A DNA stretch of 64,000 bases from Metabacillus sp. KUDC1714. Lineage in GTDB: Bacteria; Bacillota; Bacilli; Bacillales; Bacillaceae. A program made the translations under genes and the position numbers. Below, one piece after another: positions 27,990 to 37,185 of this stretch. The notes below the pieces were generated by a model that was not told the origin of the DNA, ran no database searches, and was given only the letters and a program-made list of their open reading frames with translations. The DNA lies in contig NZ_CP055263.1 in assembly GCF_014217835.1 (NCBI RefSeq), forward strand, positions 62,001-126,000. Direction: 5' to 3'. Each line of letters starts with the position of its first letter. Position 1 is the stretch's first letter.

Positions 27990-28940
27990 ATGTCAATTCA
28001 AAAAAAGCCTGCATATGGTGGGCAAGCTGTTATTGAGGGTGTAATGTTCGGTGGCAAGCACCATTATGTAACTGCAATTCGAAGAAATGATCAATCGATT
28101 GATTATTTTCATTTACCAAGAAAAAGTCAACCCGTTTTATCAAAATTAAAAAAGATCCCATTTTTACGAGGGATAATTGCCATTATTGAGGCTAGTGCTA
28201 ATGGCTCTAAACATTTAAATTTTGCAACTGAACGCTTTGAAGTTGATCCTGAGGATGACGAAAAGGTGTTAGAAGAAAAAAAGAACTCCGATTCCAAACT
28301 AGCGATGTGGCTCGGTATCGCAGCAGTTGGTGTTATTTCCTTTTTCTTCGGAAAAGTAATCTTTACACTTCTTCCCGTGTTCTTAGCAGCGTTTATGAAA
28401 CCACTTGTTCCATCTGATTTTGGGCAAATTCTTATAGAAGGCGCTTTCAAACTATTGTTATTACTAGCATATATATATGCTATAGCCTTTACACCATTGA
28501 TTAAACGTGTATTCCAATATCACGGAGCTGAACATAAAGTTATCAATGCCTATGAAAACAACTTACCACTAACTGTTGAAAACGTACAAAGCAGCTCTCG
28601 TTTACATTACAGATGTGGAAGCAGTTTCATCCTATTTACCGTTATTGTAGGTGTTTTCGTGTACACACTTGTACCATTAGATCCTTTATGGTTACGAGTT
28701 GTAAATCGCTTAGCACTCATACCAGTGGTCCTAGGCATTTCTTTTGAGGTATTGCAAATAACAAATAAGCTTCGTGATGTTCCAGTATTACGGTTTTTAG
28801 GTTACCCAGGACTTTGGCTACAGCTATTAACAACAAAAGAACCAACAGATGATCAAGTTGAAGTAGCCATTGCAAGCTTTAATGAGCTAATGCGAAAAGA
28901 AAAAGAAACAGAGACAGCATTAGCTGAACAAATTGTTTAA
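27990..28940 (+). CDS. yqhQ: YqhQ-family membrane protein (DUF1385)
   Basis: 316 aa. The conserved N-terminus PAYGGQAVIEGVMFGGKHHYVTAIRR and the central AEHKVINAYENNLPLTVENVQSSSRLHYRCGSSFI mark the DUF1385 family. Several membrane segments surround these. Function unknown; conserved in sporulating and other Firmicutes. The ATG follows AGGTTGGTG. Confidence 0.93.
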   Translation: MSIQKKPAYGGQAVIEGVMFGGKHHYVTAIRRNDQSIDYFHLPRKSQPVLSKLKKIPFLRGIIAIIEASANGSKHLNFATERFEVDPEDDEKVLEEKKNSDSKLAMWLGIAAVGVISFFFGKVIFTLLPVFLAAFMKPLVPSDFGQILIEGAFKLLLLLAYIYAIAFTPLIKRVFQYHGAEHKVINAYENNLPLTVENVQSSSRLHYRCGSSFILFTVIVGVFVYTLVPLDPLWLRVVNRLALIPVVLGISFEVLQITNKLRDVPVLRFLGYPGLWLQLLTTKEPTDDQVEVAIASFNELMRKEKETETALAEQIV

Positions 28941-29024
28941 TTTAGTCTTATGAAGGAAACGGAGACTTAAAAACTTCATATTATTTTTGTATCTTGATTG
29001 GTATCTTTTCTCGGAGGTGGTTTT

Positions 29025-29405
29025 ATGAATCGTCGTGGGGTGAATGGATTCGTCTTTGCAATTATTTTATTAGGTGCAGTTGGACTAATAACAACTTTAG
29101 TTTCTAATCCGTTGTGGCTTTTAAAACAAATCGCGATTTATGCTGCTATAGGTTTTGGAATATATCTGATCTATCGTCTTTTTATGAGAAAGAGAATGGG
29201 CCAGGAAAATACTTCCTATGCCAAAGCGGCAAAGCAATCAAAAAGACGTTTCGATGATCGAAGTACTCGTGGTTCAAATGTCAGAAACATAACACATGCT
29301 AAAAAGTCAACAAAAACCTCTGCAATTAAAAAGAAAAAACAACCATCACATTTAACAGTGATTGAAGGAAAAAAAGGCAAAAAGAAAAACCGAGCGTTTT
29401 TCTAA
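29025..29405 (+). CDS. yqhP: YqhP-family protein, membrane-anchored basic protein
   Basis: 126 aa with the start at ATG 29025 behind GGAGGTGG. Two N-terminal membrane segments (GFVFAIILLGAVGLITTLV and IAIYAAIGFGIYLIYRLFM) are followed by a very basic tail rich in Lys, Ser and Arg (KKSTKTSAIKKKKQPSHL). Position after yqhQ matches B. subtilis yqhP. Its stop overlaps the stop of yqhO by four bases on the opposite strand. Function unknown. Confidence 0.8.
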   Translation: MNRRGVNGFVFAIILLGAVGLITTLVSNPLWLLKQIAIYAAIGFGIYLIYRLFMRKRMGQENTSYAKAAKQSKRRFDDRSTRGSNVRNITHAKKSTKTSAIKKKKQPSHLTVIEGKKGKKKNRAFF

Positions 29406-30289
29406 AACGTCCAGCTCTTAAGAAACTCGTTCGTTCGACTTCGTCCTAGCTCAATTAGAGCTAGTTTTTTTTCTTCATTTAAATCCAACTCAGTTGAAAC
29501 AATTTGATCTACAGGCAGAAAAACAATATCCTTTTCATGCCTACTGGAGATATGTCTACTATCATGAGCATCCTTCATTGTTTCAAATAAAGCACCATAC
29601 ATGTCAATCGCATTTTGAATCTTTCTTTTAGGCCGTTCTTTATCATTTGAGCTTAGCTTAATACCAAGGACCGGCCTTTTCTTATACGGTTTCTTACTTT
29701 GATAAAATAACCAAATCGGAAAATTACTTAGCACACCCCCATCTACAACAATATTACTACCTGTTAATGTTGCTAATCGTACTGGCTCGAAAAAATAAGG
29801 TAAGCTACAGCTCATCCGTACTGCTCTTGCAACAGAAAACGATTCTGGATTTATTCCGTATTGATGAAGATCATCAGGTAATACGATCAGCCTTCCATTT
29901 GTTAAATCAGAAGCAATAATCCGTAATGAACCTGCTGGAATATCTGCAAACGTGGAAATCCCCTTATTTTTCAACTTCGCTAAAAGCCATTCTTCTAGCT
30001 TAGCCCCTTTATATAATCCAAGATTCCAATATAATGAAATCCATTTTGTAAGAGAAAACGGAAAAAAGCTTCTTCGTTCATCTAAAAACATTTCCAAGTC
30101 AACTTCATCCATCATCTCTAAGATTTCGTCAGCTGTATACCCGGCTATAATAAACGCAGAGATAATAGAACCAGCACTCGTTCCTGCTAAGCGCTTAAAT
30201 TTAAAACCGTTTTGTTCGATCGCTTGATAGGCCCCGATAAGAGCAAAACCTTTAATCCCACCACCTGATAATACACCATCAATCAACAT
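29402..30289 (-). CDS. yqhO: Patatin-like phospholipase YqhO
   Basis: Patatin-fold acyl hydrolase. Oxyanion loop DGVLSGGGIKGFALIGAY, nucleophile elbow GTSAGS (Ser), and the aspartate of the dyad in NIVVDGGVLSNFP are all present, so it should be active on lipid esters. 295 aa. GGAGGGG precedes the ATG. Convergent with yqhP. Confidence 0.92.
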   Translation of the reverse strand: MLIDGVLSGGGIKGFALIGAYQAIEQNGFKFKRLAGTSAGSIISAFIIAGYTADEILEMMDEVDLEMFLDERRSFFPFSLTKWISLYWNLGLYKGAKLEEWLLAKLKNKGISTFADIPAGSLRIIASDLTNGRLIVLPDDLHQYGINPESFSVARAVRMSCSLPYFFEPVRLATLTGSNIVVDGGVLSNFPIWLFYQSKKPYKKRPVLGIKLSSNDKERPKRKIQNAIDMYGALFETMKDAHDSRHISSRHEKDIVFLPVDQIVSTELDLNEEKKLALIELGRSRTNEFLKSWTF

Positions 30290-30383
30290 TGTCTCCCCTC
30301 CTTTAACCTCCTACTTTATCAGTGTAAGATCAAAAAAGGGAAAATAGACCATTCAAGTGATAAGCTGAGAATTGTGAGAATGA

Positions 30384-30421
30384 ACAAAAACCCCTGAATA
30401 GTGAGTGTTTGATTCAGGGGA
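30384..30421 (-). terminator. Terminator of the oligopeptide ABC operon
   Basis: Minus strand: CCCCTGAAT pairs with ATTCAGGGG, followed by TTTTTG, 30 bases after the last permease gene. Confidence 0.88.
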
Positions 30422-30449
30422 CAATCCATATTTTTTCATACTATCATTT

Positions 30450-31349
30450 TTATTGTTTCATTTTTGGATCTAATACGTCACGTAGCCCATCGCCCATTAG
30501 ATTAAACCCTAAAACGGTTAACATGATGGCAAGACCGGGAAAGAAAAGAGTCCATGGTGCTTGAACCAAATATTGCTTTGAGTCAGCTAACATTTTTCCC
30601 CATTCTGGAGTTGGTGCTTGAGCTCCTAATCCAAGGAAGCCAAGTGCAGCTGCTTCAATTATTGCTGTTGCAATAGCAAGTGTACCTTGAACAATGATTG
30701 GTGTCATACTATTAGGAAGGATATGTCGAAATAATATTCTAGTGTCCTTCATGCCAACTGCTTTTGCCGCCATGATATATTCCTCCTGTTTGACACTAAG
30801 AACTTTTGACCTGACAAGACGTCCAAAGTTTGGAATATTTATTATCGCAATCGCAATTAGTGCATTTTGTAAGGATGGGCCTAAAATCGCTACTACCGCA
30901 ATTGCTAGTAGTATACTTGGGAATGCTAGCATAATATCAAAGATTCGTGAAATAAATGTGTCTACCCATTTCCCATAGTAGCCAGCAACAATCCCCAAAA
31001 TTGTCCCAATAACTGCTGAGGCTAACACTGAAAAAAAGCCGACCCATATAGAAATTCTCGCACCGTATACAATCCGTGAAAAGATATCTCTCCCGAAATC
31101 ATCTGTTCCAAACCAATGCTCACCTGATGGCGCAAGTAATCGATTGGATAGCTCTTGTTCTTTGAAGCCATATGGAGCAATGAGAGGTGCGATTGCAGCG
31201 AGAATAATAAAAAAGATCACAATCCCTAGTCCAACAACCGCTAATTTATTTTTACAAAAAGATCGCCATGCCTCTTTCCATGGTGCTGGTAGCTCCTCAT
31301 TTCCATTTTGCGATGCTAATTTAGATGTGTTTTTTGCAAGTTCAGCCAC
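30450..31349 (-). CDS. Di/oligopeptide ABC transporter permease (DppC/OppC type)
   Basis: 299 aa with about six membrane segments. The EAA loop reads EYIMAAKAVGMKDTRILFRHILPNSMTPIIV, and the N-terminal segment NKLAVVGLGIVIFFIILAAIAPLIAPYG is typical of the second permease of this importer class. It is the last gene of a five-gene operon (two ATPases, binding protein, two permeases). Peptide or nickel substrates cannot be separated by sequence alone; dipeptide/oligopeptide is most likely. Confidence 0.92.
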   Translation of the reverse strand: MAELAKNTSKLASQNGNEELPAPWKEAWRSFCKNKLAVVGLGIVIFFIILAAIAPLIAPYGFKEQELSNRLLAPSGEHWFGTDDFGRDIFSRIVYGARISIWVGFFSVLASAVIGTILGIVAGYYGKWVDTFISRIFDIMLAFPSILLAIAVVAILGPSLQNALIAIAIINIPNFGRLVRSKVLSVKQEEYIMAAKAVGMKDTRILFRHILPNSMTPIIVQGTLAIATAIIEAAALGFLGLGAQAPTPEWGKMLADSKQYLVQAPWTLFFPGLAIMLTVLGFNLMGDGLRDVLDPKMKQ

Positions 31350-31372
31350 GTTTTATCCCCCCTTGCTATTTA

Positions 31373-32380
31373 CTATTGATGATATTTTATTCGCGGATCG
31401 ACAACTGCATATAACAAATCTATTATTAAGTTAATAACGACAAATATAGTAGCAATGACTAATATCCCTGATTGAATAACAGGATAATCCCGATACCCAA
31501 TAGCATCATAAAGATATCGGCCAATACCTGGCCAACCAAAAATCGTTTCAGTTAAAATGGCTCCCCCTAATAAAAGACCTGTTTGTAGACCAATAACTGT
31601 TAAGACCGGGATAATAGCATTTTTCAAGGAATGCTTGTATACAACCCAAAACATCCTTACCCCTTTTGCTCTAGCTGTACGAATATAGTCTGATTTCATA
31701 ACCTCCAACATTGTAGAGCGTGTCATTCTCGCGATAATGGCCATCGGTATAGTTGCTAAGGCAAAGCTAGGTAGGATGAGATGTTGGATCACTTGTCCAA
31801 ATTGATCTATTCTACCTTGCAGCAAGGTATCGATTAGATATAAATTGGTTATCGCCGTTATTGGGTCCCTGACATCCTCTCTCCCTGTAGTAGGTAACCA
31901 GCCTAATTCGATCGAAAACGCCCATTGCTCCATTAACCCAAGCCAAAAAATTGGCATTGAGACACCAACTAACGCTAGGATCATAGCAAGGTAATCAAAC
32001 CATGAATTTGAAAACCAGGCACTAATAATTCCAGCATTTACTCCAATAAAAATGGCAATTATCATCGCTACTAATGTTAATTCAATGGTTGCTGCTAAAT
32101 ATGGCCAGATTTCTTCATTAATTGGTCCTCTCGTTCTTAATGATGTTCCTAAATCTCCTAAAAAGAGGCCTTTCATATAATCAACGTATTGGATATGCCA
32201 TGGTCGATCTAATCCTAATTCACTTGTTAATGTAGCAATGGCCTCCTTTGTCGCCTTTTGTCCTAGAATCACTTGTGCCGGATCACCAGGAATTGCATGA
32301 ATGATTGCAAAAACAACGAGTGTCATTCCAAACAAAACGGGTATTAACGAAAAAACGCGTCGAACAGAATATGAGAACAT
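31373..32380 (-). CDS. Di/oligopeptide ABC transporter permease (DppB/OppB type)
   Basis: 335 aa, starting with the classic RRVFSLIPVLFGMTLVVFAIIHAIPGDPAQVILG. EAA loop: DYIRTARAKGVRMFWVVYKHSLKNAIIPVLTVIGLQ. About six membrane segments. It follows the binding-protein gene by 79 bases and precedes the DppC-type permease by 23. Confidence 0.93.
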   Translation of the reverse strand: MFSYSVRRVFSLIPVLFGMTLVVFAIIHAIPGDPAQVILGQKATKEAIATLTSELGLDRPWHIQYVDYMKGLFLGDLGTSLRTRGPINEEIWPYLAATIELTLVAMIIAIFIGVNAGIISAWFSNSWFDYLAMILALVGVSMPIFWLGLMEQWAFSIELGWLPTTGREDVRDPITAITNLYLIDTLLQGRIDQFGQVIQHLILPSFALATIPMAIIARMTRSTMLEVMKSDYIRTARAKGVRMFWVVYKHSLKNAIIPVLTVIGLQTGLLLGGAILTETIFGWPGIGRYLYDAIGYRDYPVIQSGILVIATIFVVINLIIDLLYAVVDPRIKYHQ

Positions 32381-32459
32381 CGACTCACCTCTTTATCAGA
32401 AACTTCACTTTTCCTTATTAGTTAACAAAAGAGGAGGCTTTTGCCCCCTTTCTACAAAA

Positions 32460-34076
32460 CTACTTAAATTCAACCTTTGTTAAAGCTTCAGAGCCAGTTG
32501 GATGTGGGAAATAGTTTATTATGTCACTAGCTCCTGCTAATAGCGGTGTTGAGTGGACCAAAGGAACCCATGGTGCATCTTCATGAATAATTTCTTGAGA
32601 TTTCTTGTACAATTCATTTCGAGTTTCTTGATCTGTTTCTGTTTGAGCCTTGATGAGCACTTCGTGTAGCTCGTCATTGCTATAATGAGAATAGTTATTA
32701 CTTCCAATGCTATCTTTATCTAACAACGTATATAGGAAATTATCGGGGTCACCATTATCACCAGTCCACCCTAACATGTATGCATCAAATTCACCTTTTG
32801 CTGCCTTATCTAAATATGTCGCCCAATCGACAGATTGAATTTCGGCTTTAACACCAATTTCAGCAAATGAAGCTTGAATTACTTCAGCTACCTTCATTCC
32901 TTCAGGCATATAAGGACGAGCAACAGGCATTGCCCATAAATCCATTTCAAAGCCATCCGGATATCCTGCTTCAGTTAACAATTGTTTCGCTTTCTCTAGA
33001 TCAAATGGATAATCCTCAATACCATCGTTATAGCCTTCAATAGATGGAGGCAGCGGATTTTTGGCAACTTCTGCTTTACCACCATAAAAAGCGTCAATGA
33101 TTGCTTGTTTATCAACGGCATGATTCAATGCTTGACGAACAAGTTTATTATCAAATGGTGGACGATTAGTTGTAAATCCTAAGTAACCAACATTCATTGA
33201 CGGACGCTCGATTAATTGCAGTTTATCATTCCCTGTTACCATTTCTTCATCAGAGTTATTAACACCATCCATTAAGTCAATTTCACCATTCACTAAAGCA
33301 TTTAGACGTGCAGTATTCTCTGGAATAACGCGGAAAATAACTTGATTTAATTTTGGATAATCTTTCAACCAATAATTTTCATTCTTTTCAAGGACAATAC
33401 GATCATTTTGTTTCCATTCAACAAATTTAAATGGACCTGTACCAACTGGATTTTCTCTAAACTTATCCCCATGCTTTTCAACAGCAGCAGGACTTGCGAT
33501 TCCAAATGGGGACATTGCTAAATTTTTCAAAAACGGAGCTTGCGGTCTGTTAAGCACAAACTGCACAGTATATTCATCCACTGCCTTTACTTCATCAATG
33601 ACATGGCCTTCTTCACCTTTAAAACCACCAAACATGGTGTAATAAGGAAAATCGTCAGCATTACCATTCATCCAACGGTTAAAGTTAAAGACAACTGCTT
33701 CAGCATTAAAGACAGTCCCATCATGAAATTCCACATCTTGGCGCAGTTTAAGTGTGTAAGTAAGAGCATCCTTAGAAACTTCCCATTCTTCAGCAAGACC
33801 TGGATGTAACGTCGTATCTTGCTCCCCATACTCAAGCAGGGTTTCAAAAATATTTTCAGTCACCTTGAATGTTTCACCTTCAGTTGTCGTTATTGGATCT
33901 AGGGATGTTGAATCCCCACCACGTCCAAATACAAGTGTGTCTTTCTTTGTTCCGCTTTCAGATGGTTTTTCTTCAGTATTAGCTTCTTGATTCGAGTTAC
34001 TGCAACCTACTAGTAGTAAACTAAATGCTAAAAATGAAACGAGTAACAGCTTTAATGTCTTCTTCGTCATTAGCAT
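32460..34076 (-). CDS. Peptide-binding lipoprotein of the ABC importer
   Basis: Family 5 extracellular solute-binding protein. Lipobox LLVGC (Cys about residue 25) after a hydrophobic signal; a Ser/Asn/Glu-rich linker; then GRGGDSTSLDPITTTEGETFKVTENIFETL, the standard start of DppA/OppA-type proteins. 538 aa. Similar in style to glutathione/dipeptide-binding proteins. Two adjacent ATGs (34076, 34070) are possible starts; the first is 5 bases from GGGGG. Confidence 0.93.
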   Translation of the reverse strand: MLMTKKTLKLLLVSFLAFSLLLVGCSNSNQEANTEEKPSESGTKKDTLVFGRGGDSTSLDPITTTEGETFKVTENIFETLLEYGEQDTTLHPGLAEEWEVSKDALTYTLKLRQDVEFHDGTVFNAEAVVFNFNRWMNGNADDFPYYTMFGGFKGEEGHVIDEVKAVDEYTVQFVLNRPQAPFLKNLAMSPFGIASPAAVEKHGDKFRENPVGTGPFKFVEWKQNDRIVLEKNENYWLKDYPKLNQVIFRVIPENTARLNALVNGEIDLMDGVNNSDEEMVTGNDKLQLIERPSMNVGYLGFTTNRPPFDNKLVRQALNHAVDKQAIIDAFYGGKAEVAKNPLPPSIEGYNDGIEDYPFDLEKAKQLLTEAGYPDGFEMDLWAMPVARPYMPEGMKVAEVIQASFAEIGVKAEIQSVDWATYLDKAAKGEFDAYMLGWTGDNGDPDNFLYTLLDKDSIGSNNYSHYSNDELHEVLIKAQTETDQETRNELYKKSQEIIHEDAPWVPLVHSTPLLAGASDIINYFPHPTGSEALTKVEFK

Positions 34077-34117
34077 ATGTACCCCCGTTTGTTATTTTTT
34101 ATCATAATTGCTGCAGG

Positions 34118-35086
34118 TCACCTATTGTATAAATGACATGCAACATAATGACCATCTAAACTGCGATATTCTGGTTTAGTCGTTTTACAGATATCCATAC
34201 ATACTGAACATCTAGTATGAAATGCACATCCAGAAGGTGGGTTTGAAGGACTTGGAAGTTCACCAGAGATTTGAATAGCATCACTTTTATAATCAGGATC
34301 AGGTATCGGTACTGCAGAGAGGAGAGCTTTCGTGTATGGGTGCTTTGGATCATCATAAAGAACTTCACTATTTGCTAACTCTATTAATCTCCCTAAATAC
34401 ATCACACCGACACGATCACTAATATGTCTTACAACACCAAGATCGTGTGCAATAAAGATGTAGGTAAGTCGGAATTCTTTTTGAATATCCTTCATTAAAT
34501 TGAGAACTTGTGCTTGAATAGATACATCAAGTGCAGACACAGGCTCATCTGCAATAATCAATTTCGGCTTTGTCATCAATGCTTTTGCAATCCCTATCCG
34601 TTGACGCTGACCTCCACTGAATTGGTGTGGATATCGTCTTGCATGATAACTACTTAACCCTACGATTTCTAACATTTCTTGTACTCTTTTTTTCCGATCA
34701 TCCTTTGAGCCAATTCGATGCACGATGAGAGGTTCCTCAAGTATTTTTCCAATGGGATGTCGAGGGTTTAACGAAGCATATGGATCCTGAAAAACCATTT
34801 GAATATCTCTCCGTGTCTTCCTTAATTCTGTTTTAGACATCCTTGTAATCTCTTTATCTTCGAAGCGAATCTTGCCATCACTTGCTTCAAGTAAGCGCAT
34901 AAGTAGACGGCCAGTGGTTGACTTACCACATCCACTTTCACCAACAATTCCTAACGTCTCACCCTTGTTTACGAAGAATGACACATCATCCACTGCTTTT
35001 ACTTCACCTTTTTTCCCTCCAAAAATACCTCCTGTAATTGGAAAGTATTTCTTCAATCCATTAACCTCCAGAAGTAACTCTGACAT
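34118..35086 (-). CDS. Oligopeptide ABC transporter ATPase (OppF/DppF type)
   Basis: 322 aa nucleotide-binding subunit: Walker A GESGCGKST, signature FSGGQRQRIGIAKALMTKPKLIIADEPVSALD with Walker B, and the C-terminal oligopeptide-transporter extension with cysteines (CAFHTRCSVCMDICKTTKPEY) that in this family can bind an Fe-S cluster. It overlaps the oppD-like gene by 26 bases. Confidence 0.95.
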   Translation of the reverse strand: MSELLLEVNGLKKYFPITGGIFGGKKGEVKAVDDVSFFVNKGETLGIVGESGCGKSTTGRLLMRLLEASDGKIRFEDKEITRMSKTELRKTRRDIQMVFQDPYASLNPRHPIGKILEEPLIVHRIGSKDDRKKRVQEMLEIVGLSSYHARRYPHQFSGGQRQRIGIAKALMTKPKLIIADEPVSALDVSIQAQVLNLMKDIQKEFRLTYIFIAHDLGVVRHISDRVGVMYLGRLIELANSEVLYDDPKHPYTKALLSAVPIPDPDYKSDAIQISGELPSPSNPPSGCAFHTRCSVCMDICKTTKPEYRSLDGHYVACHLYNR

Positions 35087-36080
35087 GATGATTAGCCTCC
35101 TCTTTATCTCTATGCAAGAAGCATCGAACTACATGGTTAGGATCATCCATTTTGTATAATTGCGGAGATGCTTCATAGCATTGACTTTCTGCTACATCAC
35201 ATCTTTCAGCAAACCTACAACCTTTCATCACACTTCCAGGTCTTGGTACATTTCCAGGAATACTATATAAGCGATCTTTCTTCGCTCGTAAATCGGGTAC
35301 TGACTTTAAGAGGCCTATTGTGTAGGGATGCTTAGGTTCTTTTAAAATTGTGCGCACATCACCTTGTTCAACGATTTGCCCCGAATACATAACTAGCACC
35401 CGTTCACAAATATCCGCTACAACTCCCAAATCATGTGTAATAAGAATAATCGAGGTGTTCATTTTCTTATTTAACTCTTTCATTAGCGACAATATTTGTG
35501 CTTGAATTGTTACATCAAGCGCTGTTGTCGGCTCGTCCGCAATTAAAACTTGAGGATTACACGCCATTGCCATTGCGATCATAACCCTCTGTCTCATACC
35601 ACCAGAAAGTTGATGAGGATGCTCGTTAATTATTTCGCTAGCCCTGGGTATTCCAACTAACGTAAGCAATTCAACTGTCCTTGCTTTCAGTTCTTTCTTT
35701 GTAAGAGTGGTATGTAATCGGAGCGCTTCAATTAATTGATTACCGATTGAGAATAGAGGATTTAGTGAAGTCATAGGTTCTTGAAAGATCATCGAGATTT
35801 GATTGCCCCGTATCTTCCTCATTTCTCTTTCCTTTAACTTCGTCAAGTCCTTCCCATCAAATTCAATCAAACCATTTACAATTTTTCCTGGGGGACATGG
35901 GATTAATCCCATTGTCGATAATGAGGTAACACTTTTACCACTTCCAGATTCTCCGACAATCCCCAATATCTCTCCTTCCATTAATTCGAAACTAATCCCA
36001 TCTACTGCAGGTATTAATCTTTTATCAGAAAGAAAGGAAACTTTTAAATCTTTTACTTGAAGAATCGGTTTCTCCTTCAT
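35061..36080 (-). CDS. Oligopeptide ABC transporter ATPase (OppD/DppD type)
   Basis: First gene of the importer operon. Walker A GESGSGKSVTSLSTMGL, signature LSGGMRQRVMIAMAMACNPQVLIADEPTTALD, and C-terminal CRFAERCDVAESQCYEASPQLY. The open frame extends upstream to 36167, but ATG 36080 follows AGGTGG and gives MKEKPILQVKDLKVSF, the family-typical start (339 aa). Confidence 0.94.
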   Translation of the reverse strand: MKEKPILQVKDLKVSFLSDKRLIPAVDGISFELMEGEILGIVGESGSGKSVTSLSTMGLIPCPPGKIVNGLIEFDGKDLTKLKEREMRKIRGNQISMIFQEPMTSLNPLFSIGNQLIEALRLHTTLTKKELKARTVELLTLVGIPRASEIINEHPHQLSGGMRQRVMIAMAMACNPQVLIADEPTTALDVTIQAQILSLMKELNKKMNTSIILITHDLGVVADICERVLVMYSGQIVEQGDVRTILKEPKHPYTIGLLKSVPDLRAKKDRLYSIPGNVPRPGSVMKGCRFAERCDVAESQCYEASPQLYKMDDPNHVVRCFLHRDKEEANHHVRVTSGG

Positions 36081-36167
36081 CTTTCCACCTGCCCATTTTA
36101 GTTTTTTTGAAAAATTTAAAACTATCAAAGTATAATGAATGCAAGTATGGACAATTATGACATACAA

Positions 36168-36547
36168 CTTATTTCCTCATTGCTAAAATTTGTCGGAGGA
36201 GTACAATAACTTTTCGACAACTTTATAAATCCTTTTATTACTTTAAAGTAAGCTAACTTTAAAGCGTCGTATCAGTGGTGCGAGTAAATTACATTTCAAT
36301 AAGCACAAAAAAAGACCTTATGGTGATTCACTCCTTAAAATTTTTTCAAAATAATATACAGGATAGTAAAAACGATATATTTCAGGTCGGTATTATTTAC
36401 CTACACTTCAATCTACTATAGGTAATTATTAGGGGTTTTTTCATTAATATAATAAAAGGCTAGAGGAAATGCTCTTTGATTCCCTAATAAAAATACCCCA
36501 TTAAGTAGATCTACCTACTTAATGGGGTATTTTTAATTGTTCGTATG
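36168..36547. promoter_or_regulatory. Gap upstream of the oligopeptide operon, with a Spo0A-type box
   Basis: A 380-base AT-rich stretch between the divergently read ends of mntR (terminator side) and the opp-like operon. A 0A-box core TGTCGAA lies on the minus strand at 36213-36219 within TTGTCGAAAA. The operon promoter should lie between it and 36080, but no strong -35/-10 pair is clear. Confidence 0.4.
36489..36535. terminator. Bidirectional terminator after mntR
   Basis: A 20-bp perfect inverted repeat, AAAAATACCCCATTAAGTAG with its complement, around a 6-base loop. A and T tracts make it work in both directions. It begins 13 bases after the mntR stop. Confidence 0.9.
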
Positions 36548-36970
36548 TTATTGCTCTTCATTATTTTTTTGGATGCTACGCAATGTATCCACTCTTTGCT
36601 CATTTTCTTCAAAGTATTGAACAAGATCACCAATACGATCGATGGCATTCCAGCTTAAATGATGCTCAATTCCTTCAACATCATTGTATATTTTATCTTC
36701 GTCTACTCCGATAATTTTTAAAAATTGCTCTAGTAGGTCATGACGATAGACAAGTCTTTTCCCAGTCTTTTTCCCTTTATTCGTTAAAACAAGTCCACGA
36801 TATTTTTCATAAATCAAATATTCATCTTTATCTAATTTTTGAACCATCTTTGTGACTGAGGAGGGATGAACAGCCAAAGCTTCTGCAATGTCTGAAACAC
36901 GCGCATATCCTTTGTCTTCTATAAGTAAATATATTTGTTCTATATAATCTTCCATGCTTGGTGTTGGCAT
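36548..36970 (-). CDS. mntR: Manganese transport regulator MntR
   Basis: DtxR-family Mn(II)-dependent repressor of manganese uptake. Winged helix at residues 1-70 ([54 protein letters not shown]), then a helical dimer/metal domain with the metal ligands D8, E11, H77-type His in [10 protein letters not shown] and [12 protein letters not shown] 36970 follows GGAGGGG and gives 140 aa (142 in B. subtilis); the longer frame is not used. Confidence 0.96.
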   Translation of the reverse strand: MPTPSMEDYIEQIYLLIEDKGYARVSDIAEALAVHPSSVTKMVQKLDKDEYLIYEKYRGLVLTNKGKKTGKRLVYRHDLLEQFLKIIGVDEDKIYNDVEGIEHHLSWNAIDRIGDLVQYFEENEQRVDTLRSIQKNNEEQ

Positions 36971-37139
36971 GCGGTCCCCTCCAAAATTGCCGATCTTTTT
37001 CAATGGCTTTTTTTCACTGTTACTGTTATTGTTTTTTTGCGTACCTTTTAAAACGAAATCATTTCAATTTTACATGAGAATTTCGTGCTTTACAAGGGAT
37101 ATGAAAGGCAAGCTTACTGCAATAGAATCTCGTGACATG

Positions 37140-37166
37140 AAAAAGGATCTGGCATAAACCAGACCC
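37140..37166 (-). terminator. Terminator of the ribonucleotide reductase gene
   Basis: Minus strand: GGTCTGG, loop, CCAGATCC, TTTTTC. It lies 20 bases after the stop. Confidence 0.75.
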
Positions 37167-37185
37167 CATTTCTAAAAAGTAATTT

